In this document: positions 35,223-43,920 of the stretch, in pieces
Position numbering within the stretch: the first letter of the stretch is position 1
Layout: each line of letters starts with the position of its first letter
Origin: Mesorhizobium sp. L-8-3
Lineage (GTDB): Bacteria > Pseudomonadota > Alphaproteobacteria > Rhizobiales > Rhizobiaceae
DNA length: 64,000 nt
Direction: 5' to 3'
Assembly (NCBI RefSeq): GCF_016756615.1
Contig: NZ_AP023262.1
Location: 3,039,501 to 3,103,500, forward strand
Made by a program: the position numbers and the translations under genes
Notes under the pieces: generated by a model
The model's input: only the letters and a program-made list of their open reading frames with translations
Told to the model about the DNA's origin: nothing
The model's database searches: none

Positions 35223-35555
35223 GGCGGGTTCCTTGGTTCCTGTTGGTCAATATTCTACCTCGAATCGAGGTCGGCGCCTAGCGTAGCGGCGGTGCATGAC
35301 ACGTTTTGCGGGCTTCCGATCGGCGACAGCGGCCGTCGGTCTCGTTTCCTCGTTTCATCGACGGACGGCAACTCACTGATCTGGCGCGAAACATCGCCGG
35401 AGTTCATGGGCCGGAGTTCATGGGTGGAATCTGGCAACGGCACTGGATGCCATCGCATCCAGGCGGCCGCGATGGCCGCACGGCCCATCCGGGCCGCTTG
35501 GCGTCGCGCCAGGGCATGGGCCGCGCGGTCACGCGCTCGGTCTCTTCGATGGGTG
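35223..35555. other. Intergenic gap between vapB and the sulfatase gene
   Basis: These 333 bp hold the vapB promoter region (see 35257-35271). The rest, 35290-35555, contains only overlapping short frames on both strands without family resemblance, codon pattern or ribosome sites. I see no gene there. Confidence 0.5.
35257..35271. promoter_or_regulatory. Candidate VapBC operator palindrome
   Basis: ACCTCGA-A-TCGAGGT is a perfect 7-bp inverted repeat 35 bp upstream of the antitoxin start. On the minus strand it runs directly into TAGAAT, a good -10 match, so a bound VapB-VapC complex would block RNA polymerase. Confidence 0.6.
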
Positions 35556-37118
35556 TCAGGCGACGCCGGCGAGTGGCCTCAGGCCGGCTAGGACGGCCAC
35601 GCTGTCATGCTCGGGAAGGTCGCCGATCTCGGCCATCTTGCGGTCGAGCTTGCCCAGCATGTCGGCGAAGATATCCGCATAGGCCGGGTCGTCCGCGCGG
35701 TTGTGCAACTCGAACGGATCCTCCGCGCAGTCGAACAGTTCCCATTCCGGCGGTTCGCCGCCGCCATGTGCCCCTGGCTGTCCCAGCGGCTCGTTGTACC
35801 AGTAGATCAGCTTGTAACGGGCGTCGCGCACGCCGTAATGGGCAAAGGCATTGTGAAATTCGTCCTTGTGCATCCAGTAGCGGTGATAAGCGACATCCTG
35901 CCAGTCGCCGCCGGCTTGCCGCTCGAGCAGCGGGCGCATGCTGGCACCCTGCATGTAGCTCGGGATCGGCACGCCGGCATAGTCCAGGAAGGTGGGGGCG
36001 AAGTCGACATTGGTGGCGATCTTCGAGGATATGGTGCCCGCCGGAACCGCCGGGGGATAGCGGATGAGGAACGGCATCTGCAGCGATTCCTCATACATGA
36101 AGCGCTTGTCGAACCAGCCGTGCTCGCCAAGGAAAAAACCCTGGTCCGAGGTATAGATCACGATCGTGTTCTCGGTCAGCCCGGCCGCGTCCAGATAGTC
36201 CAGCAGGCGCCCGACATTCTCGTCGACCGACGCGATCGTCTGCAGGTAGCGCATCATGTAGCGCTGGTATTTGAACAGAGCGAGCTCGGCCGGGTCGGTG
36301 AAGACATGGTGCTCGCCGGTCAGGGCGTCGATGAGCCGCAGTTCCTCACCCGGGTTCACGTCAGGCACCTTGCGGTCCTTCCAGCCGGGAACCAGAAGGT
36401 CGCCGACCTCCGCCCCGCCTTCGGGTTGCACGAGACCGAGGTCCTTGTAGGTCATATCAGCACGGATGCGCATCCTGGCCGCGGCCGCCGCGGCGCCGCG
36501 ATTGCTGTAGTCGTCATCGAAGGTCTCTGGCACCGGCAGCTTGCCGTCGGCGTAAAGATGCCTGTGCCTGGGATGCGGTTCGAAGCTGCGATGCGGCGCC
36601 TTGTGGTGGCACATCAGGAAGAAGGGCTTCCCGGTGTCCCGGCAAGACAGGAAGTCGAGGCATTTGTCGGTGATGATGTCGGTGGCGTAGCCCGGCTCGA
36701 TCGTCTCGCCGTCGCGGTCGATCATCACCGGGTCGAAATAGTCTCCCTGGCCGGGCACGACCGCCCATTCGTCGAAACCGGTCGGCTCATGCGCCCTGCC
36801 TTCGCCGAGATGCCATTTTCCGAAGATCGCGGTCTGATAGCCGGCGGCACGCAGATGCTTGGCGACGTTGGGCAGCCTGTTGTCGATATGGGTGTCGAGT
36901 GTCGTCACCTGGTTCACATGATTGTAGGTGCCGGTCAGGATCGCCGCCCGGCTCGGTGTGCAGATCGAGTTGGTGACGTAGCAATTGTCCAGCCGCATGC
37001 CCTCATTCGCGATGCGATCGAGGTTCGGGGTGCTGTTGAGGCCGGAACCGTAGCAGGAGATCGCGCGCGCGGCGTGATCGTCCGACATTATGTACAGGAT
37101 GTTGGGTCGTTTCGTCAT
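35556..37118 (-). CDS. Sulfatase (formylglycine-dependent), arylsulfatase-like
   Basis: A 520-residue sulfatase. The N-terminus is KRPNILYIMSDDHAARAISCYG with the metal-binding Asp pair (13-14). The C-T-P-S-R motif at 53-57 holds the Cys that becomes formylglycine. FGKWHLGEG, HHKAPHRSFEPH and YTSDQGFFLGEHGWFDKRFMYEESLQMPFLIRYP (in parts) supply the remaining active-site residues. It removes sulfate from an ester, probably in the cytoplasm since no signal peptide is seen. It is the last gene of an operon with a sulfonate/sulfate-ester-type ABC transporter, which suggests use of organic sulfate esters. Confidence 0.92.
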   Translation of the reverse strand: MTKRPNILYIMSDDHAARAISCYGSGLNSTPNLDRIANEGMRLDNCYVTNSICTPSRAAILTGTYNHVNQVTTLDTHIDNRLPNVAKHLRAAGYQTAIFGKWHLGEGRAHEPTGFDEWAVVPGQGDYFDPVMIDRDGETIEPGYATDIITDKCLDFLSCRDTGKPFFLMCHHKAPHRSFEPHPRHRHLYADGKLPVPETFDDDYSNRGAAAAAARMRIRADMTYKDLGLVQPEGGAEVGDLLVPGWKDRKVPDVNPGEELRLIDALTGEHHVFTDPAELALFKYQRYMMRYLQTIASVDENVGRLLDYLDAAGLTENTIVIYTSDQGFFLGEHGWFDKRFMYEESLQMPFLIRYPPAVPAGTISSKIATNVDFAPTFLDYAGVPIPSYMQGASMRPLLERQAGGDWQDVAYHRYWMHKDEFHNAFAHYGVRDARYKLIYWYNEPLGQPGAHGGGEPPEWELFDCAEDPFELHNRADDPAYADIFADMLGKLDRKMAEIGDLPEHDSVAVLAGLRPLAGVA

Positions 37119-37177
37119 GCGTGTCTCGGGTGCAATCAGGCGCGGCGCATGACGCCGCGCCAGGGGAGATGACGGGC

Positions 37178-38164
37178 TCAGCCGCCGGAATAGAGGTCGC
37201 CGAGGTAGTAGTCCTTCGGATCCAGCGGATTCTGCAGCTTGCCGAAGGAGACGAACTGATCGTTGAGGCCCTTCAGCCAGCTTGCGACCGAGCCGTCCCT
37301 GGTGGCGGCGACGAATTCGGCGCTGGTCAGGAACTTGCCGTTCTGGCTTTCCGTGATCAGCGGGTCGGCGGGCACGCCGAGGAACTTCGCAGTGATCTCG
37401 ACCGACCGCGGTACGTCGGCGGCGCGGTAGTCGTTGGCTTCCTTCAGGACGGCGACATACTTCATGACCGTCTCGCGATCCTGCTCGGCAACCTCGTTGC
37501 GGGCCACAAAGGCCGACGGGAACGAGTTCGCCGGATAGAAATCGGCGCTCTTGGCCACCTCGACGAGGTCGGGCACGGTCTTCTTGATGACGCCGACCAG
37601 CGGGTACCAGATGCCCGCGCCGTCCACCTGCCTGGAGGCAAAGGCCGAGACCACGGTCGACGGGTCCATCTTGACCACTTCGACGTCGGAGAGCTGCATG
37701 CCGGCCTTCGCAAGCGCGAGCCGCAACAGCATGTCGCCCGACGTTCCTTCCGGGACGCCGATCTTCTTGCCCTTGAGATCGGCCATGGTGGCGATGCCGG
37801 CCTGCGCGATCACCCGGTCGGAGAGGCCGAGCGCGTTCATGGCGACGATCTTGGCCTTGCCGCTTGCCGGCAGCCACAACGCACCGGGACCGACATAGCC
37901 GAAGTCGAGGCTGCCGGCGCCGAGCGCCTGGACCTGGATCGGTCCGTTGGTGAACACCTTCAGCTCCGGCTCGAGCCCGTGCTTGGCCCACAGCCCCTGG
38001 TCATCAGCGATTGCCGTCAGGCTGGTGCCGAAATAGTCGGCGATATAGCCGACGCGGATGGGCTTGGACTGTGCGAGCGCGCGGCCGGATACGCTCAGCA
38101 ACGCCGGCGCTGCGACGGTGCCGGCCGCCGACAACGCCAGAAAACCTCTTCTGGTGACGTTCAT
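37178..38164 (-). CDS. ABC transporter substrate-binding protein, SsuA/TauA/AtsR type
   Basis: A 328-residue periplasmic binding protein. A twin-arginine-like signal (VTRRGFLALSAAGTVAAPALL) is followed by KPIRVGYIADYFGTSLTAIADDQGLW, the NMT1/SsuA-type lobe, then GSLDFGYVGPGALWLPASGKAK and KGKKIGVPEGTSGDMLLR. The group binds taurine, alkanesulfonates, sulfate esters or nitrate. Its sulfatase neighbour favours a sulfate ester. I chose the ATG at 38164 directly before the signal. Confidence 0.88.
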   Translation of the reverse strand: MNVTRRGFLALSAAGTVAAPALLSVSGRALAQSKPIRVGYIADYFGTSLTAIADDQGLWAKHGLEPELKVFTNGPIQVQALGAGSLDFGYVGPGALWLPASGKAKIVAMNALGLSDRVIAQAGIATMADLKGKKIGVPEGTSGDMLLRLALAKAGMQLSDVEVVKMDPSTVVSAFASRQVDGAGIWYPLVGVIKKTVPDLVEVAKSADFYPANSFPSAFVARNEVAEQDRETVMKYVAVLKEANDYRAADVPRSVEITAKFLGVPADPLITESQNGKFLTSAEFVAATRDGSVASWLKGLNDQFVSFGKLQNPLDPKDYYLGDLYSGG

Positions 38165-38183
38165 TTCTGCAATTCCTCCCTGT

Positions 38184-38987
38184 TCATTGCCTTGCATCGA
38201 TCTGCGGTTTCTGATGGTAGACGGCGTGCCACACCCGATTGCGGATCTCCGCGAATTCGCGCGACAACCGCATCTCCTCGGTACGCGGGTATGGCAGTTC
38301 GACCGGGATGATCTCGTGCAGCCGGCCTGGCCGGGCAGCCATGACGATCACCCGGTTGGCGAGGTAGACCGCCTCGTCGACGTCATGCGTGATGAAGATG
38401 ACCGTCCGGCGCTCGCGGCTCCACGTGTCCAGCAACTGGTCCTGCATGTGGACCCGCGTCAGCGCGTCGAGCGCGCCGAACGGCTCGTCCATCAAGAGCA
38501 TGGTCGGATTGACGGCGTAGGCGCGGGCGATGGCGCAGCGCTGCTTCATGCCGCCCGACAGCGTCTTCGGCAGCGCATCGGCGAAGTCCCTCAGCCCCAC
38601 GAGGTTGATGAAATGGTCGGAGATCCTGCTCCGTTCACCCGCCGTCATGCCCTTGATGCGCAGGCCGAATTCGACGTTCTGCCGGACGGTCAGCCAGGGG
38701 AACAGGGCATATTGCTGGAAGATCACGCCGCGTTCCGGCCCGGGGCCATGAACCGCTTCGCCGTCGACCAGGACCCGCCCTTGCGACACTTCGGTCAGTC
38801 CGGCGGCGATGTTCATCGCGGTCGACTTGCCGCAACCGGAGGGTCCGACCACCGTGACGAACTCGCCGTCGGCGATGTCGAGGGAAAGCCGGTCGAGGGC
38901 CAGGAAGGTTTTTTCGCCTTCACCGAAGATTCGCGTCACGTCCTGGAACGAGATCTTGGGCTGCATGGTGTCCGCCTCGGCGTTCAT
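38184..38987 (-). CDS. ABC transporter ATP-binding protein, SsuB/TauB/AtsC type
   Basis: A 267-residue ATPase: Walker [10 protein letters not shown], the Q-loop in [12 protein letters not shown], signature LSGGMKQR, Walker [13 protein letters not shown] and the H-loop in [18 protein letters not shown]. The pattern fits the nitrate/sulfonate/taurine group. The start overlaps the permease stop by ATGA. It powers uptake through the permease encoded next to it. Confidence 0.92.
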   Translation of the reverse strand: MNAEADTMQPKISFQDVTRIFGEGEKTFLALDRLSLDIADGEFVTVVGPSGCGKSTAMNIAAGLTEVSQGRVLVDGEAVHGPGPERGVIFQQYALFPWLTVRQNVEFGLRIKGMTAGERSRISDHFINLVGLRDFADALPKTLSGGMKQRCAIARAYAVNPTMLLMDEPFGALDALTRVHMQDQLLDTWSRERRTVIFITHDVDEAVYLANRVIVMAARPGRLHEIIPVELPYPRTEEMRLSREFAEIRNRVWHAVYHQKPQIDARQ

Positions 38988-39790
38988 TGCGCGCGCTCCT
39001 GCCACCGGGTGAGGCGGCGTTCCGTCGCCTGCAGCAGGCGGTCCATGACGAGGCCGAGAATGCCGATGGTGACGAGGCTGACGAAGATCGTCGGCAGATC
39101 GTAGTAGAGCTGCGCCTGCTGCATGCGGAAGCCGAGGCCGGATTGAGCGGCGATCAACTCCGCTGCCACGACGGTTGCCCAGGCGGAGCCCAGCCCGATG
39201 CGCACGCCCACCAGAATGAAGGGAATGGAGGCCGGGATGATGACGCGCAGGAAGATCACCGCATCGCCGGCGCCGAGCACCCGCGCGGCGTTGATCAGGG
39301 TGCGGTCGACGCTAATCACGCCCTGATAGGTCGCCACCACGCAGGACAGGAACGAAGCCAGGAAGATGACGAAGATCTTCGGCGCTTCGTCGATGCCCAT
39401 GGTGACGATGGCCAGCGGTATCACGGCCAGTGGCGGGATCATCCGGAAGAACTGGATGTAGGGTTCGATCAGCGCACGCGCGGTCTGGTACCAGCCCATC
39501 AGGAAGCCGACGGGTATCGCCAGCGCAACGCCGAGGAGGAACCCGAACAGCACGCGCCTGAGGCTCGACACGATATCGAGCGGCAACTGGCCGCTCCGGG
39601 TCAGCTCGACGGCACGTTGCGCCACTTCCTGCGGCCCTGGCAGCACCACCAGCTTGGCGGCGGTGATGGCCCACCAGACGGCGATGCCGATCGCGAAGGC
39701 GATGAGACTGAGAAGGAATGGCGGCAGTTGGGCAATCGACTGCCCCTGCCTTTTTCCTTCGGCGATTGCCGTGGTCGCCGCGCCGTTCAA
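38984..39790 (-). CDS. ABC transporter permease, SsuC/TauC/AtsB type
   Basis: A 268-residue inner-membrane permease with about six helices. The cytoplasmic EAA loop is visible as [45 protein letters not shown], in parts. N-terminal residues 1-20 are polar. It overlaps the ROK regulator gene by 4 bp (ATGA) and the ATPase gene likewise, so all are translated in a coupled way. Confidence 0.92.
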   Translation of the reverse strand: MNGAATTAIAEGKRQGQSIAQLPPFLLSLIAFAIGIAVWWAITAAKLVVLPGPQEVAQRAVELTRSGQLPLDIVSSLRRVLFGFLLGVALAIPVGFLMGWYQTARALIEPYIQFFRMIPPLAVIPLAIVTMGIDEAPKIFVIFLASFLSCVVATYQGVISVDRTLINAARVLGAGDAVIFLRVIIPASIPFILVGVRIGLGSAWATVVAAELIAAQSGLGFRMQQAQLYYDLPTIFVSLVTIGILGLVMDRLLQATERRLTRWQERAQ

Positions 39791-40911
39791 TGGAGTGCTC
39801 CCGAATAGAAGAAATGGTCGAGCGCCACCGCGGCCCCACCGATCGCGCCGGCCAGCGGGCCGAAGTCGGAGCGCTGTATCTCCAGTATGTCCCGCATATG
39901 CGGCATGACGCGTGGCGGCAGGTCGATCCGCAATCGCTCGAACAGGCTTTCCGGCGCCTCGCCGAGGTGACCGCCGAAGACGATGAGATCGGGCGTCAGA
40001 AGATTGACGGCGCTCGCAAGCGCCGTGGTGAGGTGCCGCACGACCACGTCCCAGGCCGCCGCATTCTTCTCGACATGCGCCAGCAGGTGCGCGGGGGCCG
40101 GCCCCGTCAGCCCCGCCGCCTGCATCAGGGCGTCCTCACGCAGAAACGTCTCCAGACAGCCCGTATTGCCGCAGGCGCAGACAGCGCCATTCTGCGAGAT
40201 CTGGATATGGCCGAGTTCGACCGCGCCGTGGCCACCGGGGCGGAACGACAGTCCGTCGACGACGAGGCCGGCGCCGAGGCCCGTGCGGAGATAGACGTAA
40301 AGCAGCGCCGACACGTCCCTGCCGATGCCGTAGCGGCTTTCCGCCAAGGCCATTGCGGTCACATTGTGCTCGACGATGGCGGGCATGCTCAGCGACTGTT
40401 CCATCAACTCGGCGAAGGGGACGTCCCTCCAGCCGACATTGATCGAGAAGAGCGACTTGCGTCGCGCCATATCGACCGGGCCCGGCACACTGATGCCGAC
40501 GCCGAGCAGCCTTCTCGTCTCGATCTGCGCTTCCTGCGCGAGTTCGGTCACCGCAGCCGAGGCGCGCTTCACGATGATTGCCGGGTCCGCTCCGCGCACG
40601 TCGAAGTCGAAGAACCTTGTGCCCTTGGACGACGCCTTGAGATCGGTGACCGTGACTTGCACCGCACCTGCGCCGATGTGCACGCCGGCGATTGCATGGG
40701 CATCCGGCACGAGACGAATGGCCTGAGCCGGGCGGCCCACCGAGCCGAGCCCGCCGGTTTCCGACTCCATGACGGAACCGTCCTTGAGGAGATGCGCGGT
40801 GACATGAGTCAAGGTCGTCGCAGACAGCTTGCTTCTACGGGCAAGCTCGGCCCGCGACTGCGGGCCTTCGTCGCGCAGGATACGCAATACGTGGCCGTGA
40901 TGGATGCCCAT
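39787..40911 (-). CDS. ROK-family transcriptional regulator (sugar-kinase-like repressor)
   Basis: A 374-residue ROK protein. N-terminal winged helix: [35 protein letters not shown], in parts. The ROK domain shows [45 protein letters not shown] and the zinc motif [10 protein letters not shown]. It is the first gene of the sulfatase operon and has a perfect palindrome 22 bp upstream of its start, so it most likely represses its own operon until an inducer binds. ROK control of a sulfatase/sulfate-ester transporter set is less usual than LysR (CysB/Cbl) control. Confidence 0.9.
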   Translation of the reverse strand: MGIHHGHVLRILRDEGPQSRAELARRSKLSATTLTHVTAHLLKDGSVMESETGGLGSVGRPAQAIRLVPDAHAIAGVHIGAGAVQVTVTDLKASSKGTRFFDFDVRGADPAIIVKRASAAVTELAQEAQIETRRLLGVGISVPGPVDMARRKSLFSINVGWRDVPFAELMEQSLSMPAIVEHNVTAMALAESRYGIGRDVSALLYVYLRTGLGAGLVVDGLSFRPGGHGAVELGHIQISQNGAVCACGNTGCLETFLREDALMQAAGLTGPAPAHLLAHVEKNAAAWDVVVRHLTTALASAVNLLTPDLIVFGGHLGEAPESLFERLRIDLPPRVMPHMRDILEIQRSDFGPLAGAIGGAAVALDHFFYSGALH

Positions 40912-41316
40912 CCGAGCCGTCCTCCCAATTAATTTCTAAACTTTAGAAAATAATTATGCCAAGGTCAAGCAGCTTGTCGTTGCGGGGCGCGATGACTGGA
41001 GCGTTATCGCGAGGCTCGCTTCGGCGAAGCAGGCACCGGGCGGATCGCCGGCACGCCGCGCGCTGACGGGTCGTTCGGCTTCTGGATCGAGCGCCAGGTT
41101 TGGTCGGGAGAGAAGTCGATGCCGGCTATCGGCGTTGGCAGGCGGTGTCGACCGGCTCGGCCGTGCCGCGCCTCTTGCCTGCCTCGCGCAGCGCGATGTG
41201 ACGGAACTCGGCCAGAAGAGCGTCGGACCCGAACTGGGTACCGGCGTCGGGATGAATCCGATGCGACGACAAGCAGACAGAGCGGCAGCGCCGACCCCAT
41301 CGATACATCCGCCGTT
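40912..41316. other. Intergenic gap at the right edge of the non-flagellar insert
   Basis: The first part holds the ROK operator and promoter region. From about 40960 to 41316 no gene is recognised; short frames on the minus strand (for example 41126-41308) have no family resemblance. This stretch lies between the insert and the end of fliQ, so it may contain the right junction of the inserted block. Confidence 0.45.
40933..40949. promoter_or_regulatory. Perfect palindromic operator before the ROK gene
   Basis: TTTCTAAA-C-TTTAGAAA is a perfect inverted repeat (8-bp arms) 22 bp upstream of the ROK start, set in AT-rich sequence (AATTAATTTC...AATAATTATG). Size and position fit a repressor-binding site overlapping the promoter. 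Confidence 0.7.
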
Positions 41317-41583
41317 CTAGAACCCGTCCTGGATGCGCTGGAAGATGACCGTGGTGAAGGTCGATATCTGCGCGCCGATAAAAGGCGCCGACAACGCCAC
41401 GACGAGCAGGATGGCGACGATCTTCGGCACGAAGGTGAGGGTGATTTCCTGGATCTGCGTCAGCGCCTGCAGGAAGGCGATGGCGATGCCGACCACCATC
41501 GCCACGATCACGGCCGGCGCCGAGGCCGTCAGCACGGTCCAGATCGCATACTGGACGATTTCGAGCGCATCGGCTTCGTTCAT
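41317..41583 (-). CDS. fliQ: Flagellar export gate protein FliQ
   Basis: An 88-residue protein with two membrane helices (about 12-38 and 50-73) and the FliQ pattern NEADALEIVQYAIWTVL...AIAFLQALTQIQEITLTFVPKIVAI, read in parts. It forms the export gate with FliP and FliR. It ends the flgE-to-fliQ run; in relatives flhA and fliR continue directly, but here unrelated DNA begins 1 kb or less after its stop. Confidence 0.93.
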   Translation of the reverse strand: MNEADALEIVQYAIWTVLTASAPAVIVAMVVGIAIAFLQALTQIQEITLTFVPKIVAILLVVALSAPFIGAQISTFTTVIFQRIQDGF

Positions 41584-41632
41584 CGGTGTGCTCCTCCGAA
41601 CGCCGGTCCTCTGTGCGAGGCCCGGATCGGGG

Positions 41633-42043
41633 TCACGCGGCGTCCTTGACCTTGACGCCTGGCTGGACCAGCACTTCCTTGCCGGTGTCGAGCACCGCGA
41701 TGATGCCGTCGCTGTAGAGCCTGACTTCAGCGACGACGCCCTTCACCGCCCCGTCCGCCGACGTCAGGTGCTTGCCGATGACCGAACTTGCCTGCGAAAG
41801 CTGAGAAGTCGCCAGGATGTTCTCGAGCTTCGAGTTGATCTGGACGGACTGCTCGACCTGCGAGAAGGAGGCGAGTTGCGAGACATATTGCGTCGCATCC
41901 ATCGGGTTGGTCGGATCCTGATGCTTCATCTCGGCGACGAGCAGCTTCAGGAAGGACTGGTAGTCGACATTCGCCTTCGCGACGTTATCGGTATTGCCGG
42001 TATTGCTGGTGTTCGAGACACCGCTCAGTCCGGGGATGGCCAT
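41633..42043 (-). CDS. flgD: Flagellar hook capping protein FlgD (short form)
   Basis: A 136-residue FlgD. The conserved N-terminal core is VDYQSFLKLLVAEMKHQDPTNPMDATQYVSQLASFSQVEQSVQIN, read in parts. It lacks most of the C-terminal FlgD Ig-like/tudor region, as in other rhizobia; a short beta-rich end (VVAEVRLYSDGIIAVLDTGKEVLV) remains. FlgD caps the growing hook. It follows flbT by 3 bp. Confidence 0.92.
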   Translation of the reverse strand: MAIPGLSGVSNTSNTGNTDNVAKANVDYQSFLKLLVAEMKHQDPTNPMDATQYVSQLASFSQVEQSVQINSKLENILATSQLSQASSVIGKHLTSADGAVKGVVAEVRLYSDGIIAVLDTGKEVLVQPGVKVKDAA

Positions 42044-42046
42044 CTT

Positions 42047-42508
42047 TTATTCTCCAGCTGCTAGCGCCAGGTCGGACGCGGAAGCCACCGCTGCCGGCAT
42101 GCCGCTGTTTTCTTCGTCCGTGCCCATGATCTTCGCTTCCAGCGGGTAGAGGCCGCGAATGACCTTGAGCGCCTCGTAGACGTGGCCTTCGCTCACCAAC
42201 TGGTCGACATATTTCAGGGAGGTTTTGATCTGCTCGTCGCTGTAGCTTGTCAGCAGGAGCGGCAGCGACTTGCGGAACATCGCGCGGGCTTCGCCGGCGC
42301 CGTCCGGATTCATAAGCATGACCTGGGTCATGAAATAGAGCTGGCGCAGGGGCGTGGACGCATTCTGCGGCTGCATGACGTGGCTCTCAAGCAGGAACTG
42401 CACGTCGTTGAGCAACTCGATCGAGACCTTCCGGTCGGGCCGGATCACCGCGCCGTTCAGATAGATCTTCTCTTTCGCGCGGAGCGAGATCTTGAGCGTG
42501 TTCTTCAT
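42047..42508 (-). CDS. flbT: Flagellin synthesis regulator FlbT
   Basis: A 153-residue FlbT: MKNTLKISLRAKEKIYLNGAVIRPDRKVSIELLNDVQFLLESHVM (in parts) and PLRQLYFMTQVMLMNP. In Caulobacter and rhizobia FlbT binds the flagellin mRNA leader and adjusts its translation or stability to filament assembly. The ATG at 42508 overlaps the flaF stop (ATGA); the frame upstream is not protein-like. Confidence 0.93.
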   Translation of the reverse strand: MKNTLKISLRAKEKIYLNGAVIRPDRKVSIELLNDVQFLLESHVMQPQNASTPLRQLYFMTQVMLMNPDGAGEARAMFRKSLPLLLTSYSDEQIKTSLKYVDQLVSEGHVYEALKVIRGLYPLEAKIMGTDEENSGMPAAVASASDLALAAGE

Positions 42509-42852
42509 CTGATTCCGTCGCGGATTATCTGTGAGATATCGATCAAGCCGGCGAAATTGTCGGATTCTCCGCGCCGCACCGCGTCGGCTTCGCGCAGCAG
42601 CCAGAGGCCGATCGAGATCAGATTGGCGCGCAGCTCCCGCGGGAGCTCGTTGTCGGGCCGGCCCAGATCCTCGATGAAGGCCGTCCATATCCGTGTGAGA
42701 TAGTGGATCGCCTCCACAGTCTGCATGGAGCCGACGCCTTTCTCGCGTGCGGTGATCAGCAGGTCGATCGAGCGGTCGAGCAGTTGCCGCTCGCGCTCCT
42801 TGGCATCGGCGATCGAGTCGGTCTGTATCTCGGCGTAGGAGAATTGGTACAT
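42505..42852 (-). CDS. flaF: Flagellar biosynthesis regulator FlaF
   Basis: A 115-residue FlaF (YAEIQTDSIADAKERERQLLDRSIDLL; HYLTRIWTAFIEDLGRPDNELPRELRANLISIGLWLLREAD, in parts). FlaF promotes flagellin synthesis or export and works opposite FlbT. The flaF-flbT pair is restricted to alphaproteobacteria. It follows flgL with a 22-bp gap. Confidence 0.93.
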   Translation of the reverse strand: MYQFSYAEIQTDSIADAKERERQLLDRSIDLLITAREKGVGSMQTVEAIHYLTRIWTAFIEDLGRPDNELPRELRANLISIGLWLLREADAVRRGESDNFAGLIDISQIIRDGIR

Positions 42853-42874
42853 TGATCAGTTCTGATGCCGCTGA

Positions 42875-43918
42875 TTAGAGATAGTTGAGCAGGCTGAGCT
42901 TCTGGATGCGAGCGGTCAGCGCGTATGACGTCTCGATCTGGGCAAGCAGCGTGTTGACGCGTGTCGAGGCCTCGTAGGGATCGACCCCCTGCAGGTCGTT
43001 CAGATTGATCTTGAAGATGTCGATCTGCATTTTCATGCGCTCGCTGGCGCTGTCGACACGGTTCTGGATCAGGCCGAGCTGCGCCTGCGCGTTGTTGATG
43101 TCGGATATGGCCTCGCCGACCCAGGTTCGTGCCTGGCCGACCAGCGCCTCGCGTGCATTCTCGTTGAGCGGTCCCTGGAACAGATCGGCGACGAGCGAGG
43201 AAGCCATTGCGAGCTTGCGTGCGCCGGCCGTGTTGGCGCTGACCGACGTCTGCGCCGTCTCGTTGAGCGCGATGCGGCTGGTGATCGCGTCGTCGGTCGC
43301 GTTCGACCAGTTGCTCGACCAATCCGGCCCGAAGAACATCGGCTCCACGACGTTGGTGAGGAAATCCGTCATCTGGGCGGCGGTGATGGTTTCGGCGCTC
43401 GGATTGGTCTGGTCGAAACCGAAAGTATCGAAGAATGCCTGGTCGAAGGCCGCCTTGTTTGCCGAGCCCGCCTTGTAGTCCTTGATCGGCTGGATGTCGG
43501 TATTGACGCCCGCGAATATATATTCGCCGTTCTGGCTGGTGTTCAGAACCGATGTCAGCGTTTCCAGCATGTTCTGGGCGGTCACCTGAAGCACCTGCTG
43601 CTCGGTGTCGCCGCTGCCGCCGACGGTGAGCGCCGACAGGAACGTTTCGGCTTCGCTGGTGAGGCGCGTCAGGGCCTCCTCGGTGGCGTCGAGCCGCGCC
43701 GAGACGAGCGCGTTTGAATCGACCAGCCCCTTCAGGCGGTCGGCGTCGCGGCTGAGCGCGACGGCCTGGCCGGTGCGCGCTCCGAGCGCCAGCCCGACAT
43801 CGGCGTATTTGCCGGTCGAGACCTCCTGTTGCGCCTTCACCAGATCGGTCTGGAGCCGGGCCAGCTGGTAACTGAGCGCCTTGGATACGGCCTGGGTGGA
43901 GACGAACGAGATTTTCAT
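42875..43918 (-). CDS. flgL: Hook-filament junction protein FlgL (HAP3)
   Basis: A 347-residue flagellin-like protein: N-terminal D0/D1 helices (MKISFVSTQAVSKALSYQLARLQTDLVKAQQEVSTGKYADVGLALG, in parts) and C-terminal helix QIETSYALTARIQKLSLLNYL. The middle part is diverse, as expected. FlgL joins FlgK to the filament. The ATG at 43918 is 2 bp after the flgK stop; upstream frame sequence belongs to flgK. Confidence 0.92.
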   Translation of the reverse strand: MKISFVSTQAVSKALSYQLARLQTDLVKAQQEVSTGKYADVGLALGARTGQAVALSRDADRLKGLVDSNALVSARLDATEEALTRLTSEAETFLSALTVGGSGDTEQQVLQVTAQNMLETLTSVLNTSQNGEYIFAGVNTDIQPIKDYKAGSANKAAFDQAFFDTFGFDQTNPSAETITAAQMTDFLTNVVEPMFFGPDWSSNWSNATDDAITSRIALNETAQTSVSANTAGARKLAMASSLVADLFQGPLNENAREALVGQARTWVGEAISDINNAQAQLGLIQNRVDSASERMKMQIDIFKINLNDLQGVDPYEASTRVNTLLAQIETSYALTARIQKLSLLNYL

Positions 43919-43920
43919 GA

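Noticed and set aside
41126..41308. 60-codon minus-strand frame with an IHPDAGTQFGSD phrase
   Set aside because: Briefly resembled a J-domain-like HPDAG motif but has no HPD helix context, no ribosome site and no further similarity.
30811..41316. Genomic island with integrase or prophage
   Set aside because: No integrase, tRNA attachment site or phage gene is visible; only the synteny break, the toxin-antitoxin pair and a doubtful IS remnant support transfer.
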